From Lachnospiraceae bacterium (lineage in GTDB: Bacteria; Bacillota; Clostridia; Lachnospirales; Lachnospiraceae), in NCBI GenBank assembly GCA_017460885.1, contig JAFUAB010000044.1, positions 1 through 37,008 on the forward strand: a DNA stretch of 37,008 nucleotides. The letters are read 5' to 3'. The translations under genes and the position numbers were made by a program. Within the stretch, counting starts at the first letter, position 1, and every line of letters begins with the position of its first letter. Positions 8,757 to 18,726 of this stretch are shown here, one piece after another. Below the pieces are notes generated by a model. It was not told where the DNA came from, made no database searches, and saw nothing but the letters and a program-made list of their open reading frames with translations.

Positions 8757-8797
8757 GCCTGTTTCATCTTTTGATGAATCCCTGCCGCTGCAGCCCC
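8746..8797 (-). terminator. hairpin terminator of the sortase-glycosyltransferase-small protein cluster
   Basis: On the minus strand GGGGCTGCA pairs exactly with TGCAGCCCC, and an inner TTCATC/GATGAA stem closes on an AAAA loop. The structure begins five bases past the last small ORF and is followed by TTATATGTTGTTC, which is T-rich but not a pure T run. Position and stem strength support a factor-independent stop. Confidence 0.7.
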
Positions 8798-8802
8798 ACT
8801 GA

Positions 8803-8880
8803 TCAACTGTTCTTCCAGACCCATATGCCGGCGGCAACAAACGCCAGGCACATGATTCCGACAAATATATTCATAGCCAT
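8803..8880 (-). CDS. 25-residue single-pass membrane microprotein
   Basis: The ATG at 8880 is preceded by GGGGAG at a normal distance. The product MAMNIFVGIMCLAF continues through a hydrophobic helix to the end GIWVWKNS, giving one membrane segment with almost no soluble part. It is the last member of a same-strand series of small membrane ORFs and ends five bases before a strong hairpin. The good ribosome site, helix composition and repeated pattern of its neighbours argue it is real. No family is recognised and no function is assigned. Confidence 0.6.
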   Translation of the reverse strand: MAMNIFVGIMCLAFVAAGIWVWKNS

Positions 8881-8903
8881 ATTATCTCTCCCCGGTGCCG
8901 GTC

Positions 8904-8981
8904 TTACTTTTTGCAAACAAGTCCCATTATTACCGGGGCAGCCAGTACTCCTACAATAAATATTCCTGCTAATATCTGCAT
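8904..8981 (-). CDS. 25-residue single-pass membrane microprotein
   Basis: The ATG at 8981 follows GGAGATTAAA, a clear ribosome site. The protein MQILAGIFIVGVLAAPV continues to IMGLVCKK: one hydrophobic helix with a short positive tail containing one Cys. It sits 14 bases after the 48-residue ORF and 23 bases before the next 25-residue ORF. Its length resembles tiny subunits that stabilise membrane complexes, but no homology to a known one can be claimed from sequence reading. Confidence 0.6.
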   Translation of the reverse strand: MQILAGIFIVGVLAAPVIMGLVCKK

Positions 8982-8995
8982 TTTAATCTCCTTTA

Positions 8996-9142
8996 TTAAT
9001 CCGTTATCTTGTATCCGTACCTGAACATACGATATATCTTCCAGATGATGATCGCCGGAAGAGACACAACCAGGTACAAGGTAGCTCCACCGCCCATAAC
9101 AGCCATGATCGCTACCAGGATAATTGTTGAAACCTGATTCAT
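8996..9142 (-). CDS. 48-residue membrane microprotein
   Basis: The ATG at 9142 lies six bases after GGAGG, a near-ideal ribosome site, and its ATGA overlaps the stop of the preceding 27-codon ORF. The sequence begins MNQVSTIILVAIMAVMGGG, has a glycine-rich break at 17-19, a second hydrophobic stretch (about 20-34) and a basic, aromatic tail (KIYRMFRYGYKITD). This suggests one long or two short membrane helices with a cytoplasmic positive end. I know of no named family. It is the best supported of the micro-ORFs here. Confidence 0.72.
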   Translation of the reverse strand: MNQVSTIILVAIMAVMGGGATLYLVVSLPAIIIWKIYRMFRYGYKITD

Positions 9143-9222
9143 TTTTTCCTCCATTTCAGTTCATTTGCGCATGCAAAACAAGCCCATGGCAATATAGCCA
9201 CGAGCATCAGGCGAAGGATCAT
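9139..9222 (-). CDS. 27-residue hydrophobic microprotein, coupled at both ends
   Basis: The ORF begins with an ATG inside the stop of the 132-residue gene (ATGA) and ends in a TGA inside the start of the 48-residue gene (ATGA). The product MILRLMLVAILPWACFACAN ends in ELKWRKK, a short helix with two Cys residues and a basic tail. Only a weak GGATGG precedes it, so it would depend on translational coupling. The double ATGA junction is unlikely by chance and supports it, but it could also be a non-coding linker that carries the next ribosome site. Confidence 0.5.
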   Translation of the reverse strand: MILRLMLVAILPWACFACANELKWRKK

Positions 9223-9617
9223 TTTTTCAGGCCATCCAGATTGTGAATATAGGTGATGATATAGCGATGACTGACGGTACTGTGGGTACCATCGTCATAG
9301 AATCTCTCTACTCCCAGACAGATCAGGAGCAGTGAAACGAATACCGTCAATGCCTGAATGGAACTGCGCAGATTGCGGGTCCATTCGGAATTACCGTTTC
9401 TAACGGTAACCGGCTTAACGAGAGCCGAGGGAGCGGATTCTTCCGCATTCATATCCTCAAAAGTGATATGTCCGGTAGTGATTATACCGGACCCCGATAC
9501 GGTATGATCAAAAGCAGTCAATGCGTCCATATCGGTATGGATGACACATACTGCCAGAGTCAGCATCAGTATGCAGGCTGACAGGTATTTGATTATCTTT
9601 TGATAATAAGCTGACAT
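9219..9617 (-). CDS. 132-residue protein with two membrane segments, unknown function
   Basis: Hydrophobic helices span about residues 8-26 and 86-103. Between them is an outside loop of about 55 residues rich in Thr, Ser and acidic residues, and a short tail follows (RYIITYIHNLDGLKK). No conserved domain is recognised. It starts 15 bases after the glycosyltransferase stop with only a weak ribosome site, suggesting coupling, and overlaps the next micro-ORF by ATGA. Its position between a glycosyltransferase and four micro membrane proteins suggests a cell-surface assembly or export role, which is inference only. Confidence 0.75.
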   Translation of the reverse strand: MSAYYQKIIKYLSACILMLTLAVCVIHTDMDALTAFDHTVSGSGIITTGHITFEDMNAEESAPSALVKPVTVRNGNSEWTRNLRSSIQALTVFVSLLLICLGVERFYDDGTHSTVSHRYIITYIHNLDGLKK

Positions 9618-9632
9618 TAATTGATTACCCGT

Positions 9633-10865
9633 TTATATCACTTCATTTATTATATCCGCAGCTTTTTTCCATGTAAAGTGCCGCTCTGCCTTTAAACGTG
9701 AGGTATCGGCAATCCGCTGCGCCAGTTCCGGCTCGGAAATAAGCCGTGAAACTGCATCTATGATGCTGTCCGGCTCTCCGGGAATAAACGGAGCATAATC
9801 CTCCCACGGAGCTATAGCCTCATCAAGATATGATGAAGTATCGGTAAGCGTCGCACATCCTGCCAGCATAGAGGAAAAGACACGGTCATGAGCGCCGGCC
9901 TTGAAGCCGGGCATGACATTAAGTGATATCCGGGCAGTCTCAAGTGCTCTGACACAGTCCGCACTTGTCATCATAACACTCGTGTGGATCAGATTCCCGG
10001 GACGTAAGGTTTCAAGCCTGTCCCAGTCCTGTCCGACGCAATGAACCATATACCCGGCTTCCGTCAGGGTACGAACAGCCTGCGCCCGGAAATATGATCT
10101 GACATACAGATCGACGTAGATCATATGAAACATAGCCTCGGGATATGCGTCAGTCTCTTCATCCGGAAATTCACGCAGAAGACTCTCATAAAGGGTCTTT
10201 TCAAGCTCCTTCCCGGGATGGGCTATCATATCGTCACAAATACCGTGCAGAAAATCCACATATTCCGGATCTGCATCGGCGATCGAACTTTCTATCCCCT
10301 CTCTCGTCACATAATTGGCTATAAATACTATATCAATATATCTCTGATCATGGGGTATTATCGCTCTTGGTCTGATATACGGAGGATGCCCCATCACTCC
10401 CGGCTTCATCCAGATATCGTCTACGGGCTCATTTCCGCAGAGCGGCCAGAAATAAACATTATGGATGTACGGATGCCACTTTTTGACATAATCGACGTGA
10501 TTACGGTCGATGCAGGCTACGCTGAGTCCACGGATCCCGGCCGATAACTGCCTGTAGTAGTATACAGGAGAATCAACCATTATTGACACGATCTCTATCC
10601 CGTACTGCTCCCATATCGTGTCCAGACCATTGCCGAACTGCCCCTCACCGTTGCAGCCGATGAAATTGAACGTGAGCAGGACACTTCTGTCTTTATCCGG
10701 GAGCGCTTCAAAAGCCGATATGCTCTCAACGGGACGTGTCATATCCCAGATGAAAACCTCCCGGTCCGACCGATGCAGATAAAACGCCAGCTCCCGTGAA
10801 AAATATCCAAGAGTTTCGGTGTTTCCTGTTATGAGGATTATTCGTTTGTTACTGTTATTTGTCAT
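9633..10865 (-). CDS. CgeB-like glycosyltransferase (GT-B, family 1-like)
   Basis: A 410-residue soluble protein. The N-terminal half (KRIILITGNTETLGYFSREL, strand-loop-helix) and a C-terminal half with HDRVFSSMLAGC at 326-337, then TDTSSYLDE, fit the CgeB-like GT-B fold (DUF3880 plus glycosyl transferases group 1_2, PF13524). The C-terminal Rossmann part normally binds the sugar nucleotide; acceptor and donor are unknown. Such enzymes often modify surface proteins or polysaccharides, and the adjacent sortase and membrane proteins suit that. The start at 10865 lacks a clear ribosome site; the 65-base gap upstream contains a REP-like element. Confident on class, not on substrate. Confidence 0.75.
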   Translation of the reverse strand: MTNNSNKRIILITGNTETLGYFSRELAFYLHRSDREVFIWDMTRPVESISAFEALPDKDRSVLLTFNFIGCNGEGQFGNGLDTIWEQYGIEIVSIMVDSPVYYYRQLSAGIRGLSVACIDRNHVDYVKKWHPYIHNVYFWPLCGNEPVDDIWMKPGVMGHPPYIRPRAIIPHDQRYIDIVFIANYVTREGIESSIADADPEYVDFLHGICDDMIAHPGKELEKTLYESLLREFPDEETDAYPEAMFHMIYVDLYVRSYFRAQAVRTLTEAGYMVHCVGQDWDRLETLRPGNLIHTSVMMTSADCVRALETARISLNVMPGFKAGAHDRVFSSMLAGCATLTDTSSYLDEAIAPWEDYAPFIPGEPDSIIDAVSRLISEPELAQRIADTSRLKAERHFTWKKAADIINEVI

Positions 10866-10902
10866 CGGAATAAGAAAAATGATTAGTTAACATAACACAA
10901 TT

Positions 10903-10930
10903 CAGAGAACCGTCCCCGTTGCATCCTCTG
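10903..10930. repeat. REP-like palindromic element with GGGGACGGTTCTCTG core
   Basis: On the minus strand CAGAG at one end faces CTCTG at the other, enclosing AACGGGGACGGTT, in which AAC/GTT can also pair. From memory, the GGGGACGGTTC core recurs in many Firmicute intergenic repeats, some near REP-associated tyrosine transposases. It starts immediately after the sortase stop and may shape transcript ends there. Confidence 0.45.
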
Positions 10931-11953
10931 TTATGTGGTACGGACGCCGACCACGGCAAAGCGGCCGTCCTCAACCTGATATGCACAAGTGGAAAGCACG
11001 ATGAACTCGTCGCCGTATCCTGATTCCACATCACGCATATACAACGCCATATCGCTTATGTTTGACCACCAGACATTATATTCGTCCTCTGTGTCCAGCT
11101 GATTATATGTATAATACTTGAATTCGCCGCTGTCTTCCGTATAGATCTGCGAATAAAACGCACATACGACTTCATAAGACCGGTGTTCATATATACTGTC
11201 ATATTGAATGACCGCATGAGAATCCGCATATGACCCGTCGGCATATTTGAGCAAAGACCCGAACATCGTGCCGTTCCGCATGTTATGACCGTGCACAAGC
11301 TGGATCGTGGAAGGCTCATACTCCTCCAGATATCCGTCTTCGGCCGTACCTATGCCTATCTCGGAATCCGCATCAAGGATGATGCAGCCCGGTTCCGATT
11401 CACGGCCGTCTATGTCCCTGTGCAGATAGTATTCATAGTCATCAAGAGTCTGTAATACCGGCGCATCGATCACAGTACCGTCTATGTATATATATCCTAT
11501 CACCGCTTTATTGTAGTCATACAGCTCGCGATATTCAGGCAGGATCCTGTCCTCGTAGGCAGGTGTGAGCTTTTTGCGTGCGGTATCACGGACTTTATCC
11601 TGTTCCTCTAATGTAAGGGCATCAAACTGTTCCCTCGTCAGACCATTATACTTTGTGATACCCGCAGTACTCTCATCGCCGGTATCGGAACCCATGCTCT
11701 CCTGTGTCTGATCGGGCTGATCATCCCGGGACCCGGTTTTCCTCTGCAGTGAGCCGTCATTCCCTGCTTCCGAATTGTCAGAACCTAAGCCGCCGCTTAA
11801 GTCTGCCGCGGCTTCTTCGTCGGATTCATCAAAGAATTCCTCAACATCCCTGACACTGACAGGGATATTATCCTCATTTTCACCGCATGCCGTAAGCAGC
11901 AATGCACAGAAAAGCAATATAATGGAATTGTATCTCAGCCCTTTGATCAGCAT
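10931..11953 (-). CDS. class B sortase with lipoprotein signal
   Basis: A 340-residue protein. Residues 1-22 are a lipoprotein signal ending in LLLTA with Cys23 as the lipidated residue. A long acidic, Ser/Gly/Asp-rich linker covers about 25-100. The sortase barrel spans about 140-340 with the catalytic set His223 (LVHGHNM), Cys323 (VLSTC) and Arg331 (GRFAVVGVR), as in class B enzymes. Sortases cut a sorting signal and join the protein to peptidoglycan or another subunit. Ordinary SrtB enzymes are held by an N-terminal TM helix; anchoring by lipid is unusual. No LPXTG- or NPXTN-type substrate is encoded in the window. It follows the kinase fusion by 32 bases, with GGAGTG further from the start than normal, and precedes a glycosyltransferase. 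Confidence 0.9.
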   Translation of the reverse strand: MLIKGLRYNSIILLFCALLLTACGENEDNIPVSVRDVEEFFDESDEEAAADLSGGLGSDNSEAGNDGSLQRKTGSRDDQPDQTQESMGSDTGDESTAGITKYNGLTREQFDALTLEEQDKVRDTARKKLTPAYEDRILPEYRELYDYNKAVIGYIYIDGTVIDAPVLQTLDDYEYYLHRDIDGRESEPGCIILDADSEIGIGTAEDGYLEEYEPSTIQLVHGHNMRNGTMFGSLLKYADGSYADSHAVIQYDSIYEHRSYEVVCAFYSQIYTEDSGEFKYYTYNQLDTEDEYNVWWSNISDMALYMRDVESGYGDEFIVLSTCAYQVEDGRFAVVGVRTT

Positions 11954-11985
11954 TTACAGAATAAAACACTCCGGAATTACAAATC

Positions 11986-14900
11986 TCACAATCGTCCACT
12001 CAGAACATCCCTCAGTACGCTCTCAAGAAGATCCATATTTATAGGTTTTGCAACATGGGCGTTCATCCCGGCATCATGTGCCTTTTTGACATCCTCCGAA
12101 AAGGCATTGGCGGTCATGGCAACTATCGGTATCCGGGACAGTTCTCTGTTATCCAGGGCGCGTATAGCCTCGGTTGCTTCATATCCGTTCATGATCGGCA
12201 TCTGTATATCCATCAGAACCGCATCATAGTATCCCGGTTCACTGGCCGTAACCATTTCAACGGCTTCCTGCCCGTTTTCGGCATATTCCAGCACAAATCC
12301 CAGACTGCTGAGCTGCATGCTCGCTATCTCCCGGTTGATCAGTATATCCTCTGCCAGCAAAAGACGCTTCCCTTCAAAGATAACCTGCGGAGCTTCATTC
12401 ATATTATCATCGCCGTATCCAGGCGAATCTCCCGTATCCGATATATCACCGGAGGTGTCATCGCTTCCCCGCTCCGGCATATCCCTCTCATCATTCGAAA
12501 CCATACCGGCTCCGGCGATACTTCCTGTTCCGAAGCTCCCCCTGGAACCGGTATCTCCGGGCAATTTAGTCTGCTCATCCTGCAGCTTAAAGGATACACG
12601 AATTACGAATTCGGTTCCGTTACCCGGAGCGGTATTGACCGTAATCTCTCCGCCCATCATATCGATCAGGCTCTTTGTAATGGACATACCGAGCCCGGTA
12701 CCCTGTATACCGCTGACAGTTGATGTGCGCTCTCTTTCAAATGCCTCAAAAACTTTAGCCGCAAATTCCTCCGACATACCTATACCGCTGTCGGCAACCC
12801 TGATCTCGTAATGTCCTTCTTCGGGGGTATCCTTCGAGATCTCCCAGACAGTCACCGATACACGGCCCCCCTCAGGCGTGAATTTATATGCGTTGCTTAC
12901 AAGATTCAAAAGTACTCGGTTAAGCCTGTTTTTGTCGCAATATACGGCACTGTGTTTGATCTGAGAAGAATCCACCGTGAAATCTATGTCCTTTTCGGAC
13001 ATCTGTGTGGCAAACAGATCCCTTACCTCGCCTAAAGTCTGCTTTAAGTCCACGGCTATAGGTTCAAGCTCCATCTTACCGCTTTCGATACGGCTCATTT
13101 CCAGCACATCATTGATAAGCGCAAGCAGATGATGACTGGAGCCCTTGATCTTACCGAGAAACTCCTTGATCTCCGGAAGCGTGATATCATCTCTGTCTGC
13201 CAGATTGATATATCCGATGATCGCATTCATCGGCGTGCGGATGTCATGGCTCATGTTGGACAGAAATACTGTCTTGGCTCGATTGCTCTCCTCCGCGGCT
13301 ATCTTTTCGATCTCACTCTGTTTCTCACGGCGTGAGAAGGTGGTATAGACACTGAACATTATCCCCAGGCTGATCATGATCAGGATCATCTGTATGACGC
13401 TGTTCCTCGTCATATTATGGTTGGCCATCATCATCTGCTCTTCCAGATATTCCTCGGTCTTAGCCATGGCATCGGGATCGGTATCCGTATTTTTTTCTTC
13501 GTAATATTCCCTGATATTGGTGACAACTGATTTGGTCATATCGTCAGTGGACTGCTTGACCCACATCAGGGTTGTAAAGAATATGAGAAAGACCAGACCG
13601 ATCCATACCACAGTGGATTTGCCGAAATGCTTCTTCGTATCCCTGCGGAATACCCATCTGAAATAAGCAAAGCCCAGTATGCTCCATCCGGCAAGTATGA
13701 GGTATGATTCCGTGGACATTGCTCCGGCCGATATCGCCATAAAATAAAAGAAAAAGAACACGGACATGACAAGACCTGCTATGGAGGTCACGATGACTTT
13801 CTTATTATTGTCCTGTCTGGCCGATACAAAAGCTGCCGCAGAGGTATATCCGTAGGCAATGGTAGCCCCGACGGTATTGACGTCAACGATCCATCCGAGC
13901 GCCGTGCGCCCAAGGAACGGAACCAGGCACGAAATGGCCATCAGAAACGCCAGTGCGTTCTGCGGTGTCGCATTTTCATTGAGCCTTCCGAACCACGGCG
14001 GCAGGATCTCCTCCCTGGCCATGGAATACATCAGACGGCTGGCCGCCACGTAATTTCCGATGAGTCCGGTCAGTATGGCAGCAAGCGCCGCCAGCCCGAG
14101 CACTATCGTTCCAATCCTGCCAAGGGATGTGTTGACGAAGTTAAAAGTCGGCAGACCCTGGATGCCGTGTAAACTACCGATGGCCTTTACATAATCGCTC
14201 CAGTCAGAATATCCCTCCGGAGTGCCGGATGCCGTAAAGATAGCAAGCAGCGAATATGAAAGAGCTCCGGTGACAAGAGATGCCGTCAGTATACAAATGG
14301 TCTTTTTGGCAGGGAAGTTAAATCCCTCGGCCGAGTTAGATACAGCCTCGAAACCCACGTATGCCCAGGGGGAAAGGGCAATGATCGTGAAGACCTGTCC
14401 TGCCTTAATGGTATCCGCAGGAACAAAAGCCGGCTTCATCTCCCCCGGCGTTATTCCTCCTCCGGCCAACGCAGCCACGAAACAGGCCACTATTCCTCCA
14501 AAGAGTATGATCGCCAGCAATACCTGCAGGCTGACTGCCACCTTTTTGGCTTTCGTACACAGGATTCCCGCCAGGATTATCGCCGCCATCGTAATGAGCA
14601 CTTCTCCCATATAGACTTCATAGTCCAGCACGCGATAATGAAACCCAAACTGCAGCATATTCCCGAAAAGGCTCCTGCCGATAAGTGCAATAGCCGTGGC
14701 ATTCGCCCATATGATGGCCACGTACACCAGGATCAGAAACCACGAGCTTAAGAAGCCGTGATCATATCCAAACGCCTGAGTGGTATAGGTGAGTGTTCCT
14801 CCGGCTCCCGGATACTTATTGATCAGGTAATGGTAGTTATACCCGATGATCCACATTATGATGGCTCCGATCACCATTCCGATCACGGTTCCAATCGGAC

Positions 14901-15057
14901 CCGCCTTAGGCAGAAAAGTGGTTCCGGGCATTACGAATGCTCCCCATCCTACTGAGCAGCCAAAAGAAAGCGCCCATACCGATATTGGTGAAAGATATCG
15001 TTCCAGACCGGAACTGCCTGTATTCTCAGTCAGATTATTGCTACCAGTTTCAGACAT
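11986..15057 (-). CDS. APC-family permease / histidine kinase / receiver fusion
   Basis: A 1023-residue single frame; GAGGAG precedes the ATG at 15057. Residues 20-500 form an amino acid-polyamine-organocation (APC) permease with about 12 helices and the TM1 break VGWGAFVMPG. A linker (500-550) and one further helix (about 553-573) lead to a histidine kinase: His604 in SHDIRTPM, N-box Asn722, DSGIGM at 756-761 and GTGLGM at 786-791. A Ser/Gly/Asp linker (about 830-890) connects to a receiver with phospho-acceptor Asp950 (LMDIQMP), Thr982 and Lys1004. It probably senses or transports an amino acid and relays phosphate from His604 to Asp950. No separate regulator is nearby, so output may go through an Hpt protein elsewhere. 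The concept parallels the CbrA and PutP-like kinase fusions, but with an APC transporter. Confidence 0.92.
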   Translation of the reverse strand: MSETGSNNLTENTGSSGLERYLSPISVWALSFGCSVGWGAFVMPGTTFLPKAGPIGTVIGMVIGAIIMWIIGYNYHYLINKYPGAGGTLTYTTQAFGYDHGFLSSWFLILVYVAIIWANATAIALIGRSLFGNMLQFGFHYRVLDYEVYMGEVLITMAAIILAGILCTKAKKVAVSLQVLLAIILFGGIVACFVAALAGGGITPGEMKPAFVPADTIKAGQVFTIIALSPWAYVGFEAVSNSAEGFNFPAKKTICILTASLVTGALSYSLLAIFTASGTPEGYSDWSDYVKAIGSLHGIQGLPTFNFVNTSLGRIGTIVLGLAALAAILTGLIGNYVAASRLMYSMAREEILPPWFGRLNENATPQNALAFLMAISCLVPFLGRTALGWIVDVNTVGATIAYGYTSAAAFVSARQDNNKKVIVTSIAGLVMSVFFFFYFMAISAGAMSTESYLILAGWSILGFAYFRWVFRRDTKKHFGKSTVVWIGLVFLIFFTTLMWVKQSTDDMTKSVVTNIREYYEEKNTDTDPDAMAKTEEYLEEQMMMANHNMTRNSVIQMILIMISLGIMFSVYTTFSRREKQSEIEKIAAEESNRAKTVFLSNMSHDIRTPMNAIIGYINLADRDDITLPEIKEFLGKIKGSSHHLLALINDVLEMSRIESGKMELEPIAVDLKQTLGEVRDLFATQMSEKDIDFTVDSSQIKHSAVYCDKNRLNRVLLNLVSNAYKFTPEGGRVSVTVWEISKDTPEEGHYEIRVADSGIGMSEEFAAKVFEAFERERTSTVSGIQGTGLGMSITKSLIDMMGGEITVNTAPGNGTEFVIRVSFKLQDEQTKLPGDTGSRGSFGTGSIAGAGMVSNDERDMPERGSDDTSGDISDTGDSPGYGDDNMNEAPQVIFEGKRLLLAEDILINREIASMQLSSLGFVLEYAENGQEAVEMVTASEPGYYDAVLMDIQMPIMNGYEATEAIRALDNRELSRIPIVAMTANAFSEDVKKAHDAGMNAHVAKPINMDLLESVLRDVLSGRL

Positions 15058-15161
15058 TTCATATCTCCTCTTTACGGATAATGCAATCCAAATATAAATT
15101 TAACCCCATGTATACAAAAAATCAATAACGAGCTGCCCTTCACCGGCCGACACATTAATGA

Positions 15162-15190
15162 ATGACCAAAACGCAGATCCGTGTTATACT
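15162..15190 (+). promoter_or_regulatory. sigma-A-type promoter of the MATE gene
   Basis: ATGACC (15162-15167) and TATACT (15185-15190) are separated by 17 bases, matching four and five of six consensus positions. Transcription would begin near 15197. That is downstream of the upstream in-frame ATG at 15162, so the promoter supports translation from 15255. Confidence 0.5.
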
Positions 15191-15254
15191 TTTTTACATC
15201 ATTGACAACGAGAAACGTCTTTTATGCGCTTCCATAATTCAGATAAGGACCACC

Positions 15255-18180
<2,926 letters not shown>

Positions 18181-18192
18181 ATCTTATCCTTT

Positions 18193-18672
18193 CTAATCCG
18201 AACACTTGGGCAGAGCAAGCGTACCGGTACGGGCTACCTCCACAATGGAGATGCTGTTTAACATATTAATCAGAACCCTGGTCCTTTCGGGTATATCGCA
18301 TATCTGGATCATCAGCTGACTTTTGGACATGTCCACTATATCGGCTTTCATTATATCACAGATTTCAAGGATCTCGGCTCTGTTGGATTTATTGTATTTG
18401 ACCTTCAGCAGCATGAGTTCTCTGGTGATCGCTTCCGATTCGTCAAAGGTACGCACCTTGATGACATCGATCTTTTTGTTCAACTGCTTCTCTATCTGCT
18501 CCATGGTGCGCTCGTCACCGGAGCTGACTACCGTCATGCAGGATACGTCGGACTGATCCGTCTCACCCACCGCCAGCGAATCGATATTAAAGCATCTTCT
18601 GGAGAAGAGTCCGGCAACCTTGAACAACACACCGGACCTGTTCTCAACCAGGACTGAATATATGCGTTTCAT
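18193..18672 (-). CDS. ilvN: acetolactate synthase small subunit, second paralogue
   Basis: A 159-residue ACT-domain protein with VENRSGVLFKVAGLFSRRCF at residues 9-28 and RELMLLKVKYNKSNR opening the C-terminal domain. It is clearly homologous to the next gene but differs at most positions; it has NIDSLAVG instead of NIESITAG and ends in a short ARTGTLALPKCSD tail. It lies between ilvB and the other small subunit, in one transcription direction. Either subunit may associate with IlvB to give forms with different feedback sensitivity. Both have plausible starts and uninterrupted frames, so neither looks like a decaying duplicate. Confidence 0.88.
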   Translation of the reverse strand: MKRIYSVLVENRSGVLFKVAGLFSRRCFNIDSLAVGETDQSDVSCMTVVSSGDERTMEQIEKQLNKKIDVIKVRTFDESEAITRELMLLKVKYNKSNRAEILEICDIMKADIVDMSKSQLMIQICDIPERTRVLINMLNSISIVEVARTGTLALPKCSD

Positions 18673-18726
18673 TTGATTCCTCTCTTTGATATATTACTAT
18701 AGTAAACGACAAATCCTCGCTCCCGC

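Noticed and set aside
8771-8959. 62-codon plus-strand ORF over the micro-ORF region
   Set aside because: No ribosome site and no protein-like pattern; it is the complement of the two 25-residue minus-strand ORFs, which have clear sites.
15162-15254. Longer N-terminus for the MATE protein
   Set aside because: The likely promoter overlaps this ATG, no ribosome site precedes it, and the family start fits the ATG at 15255.
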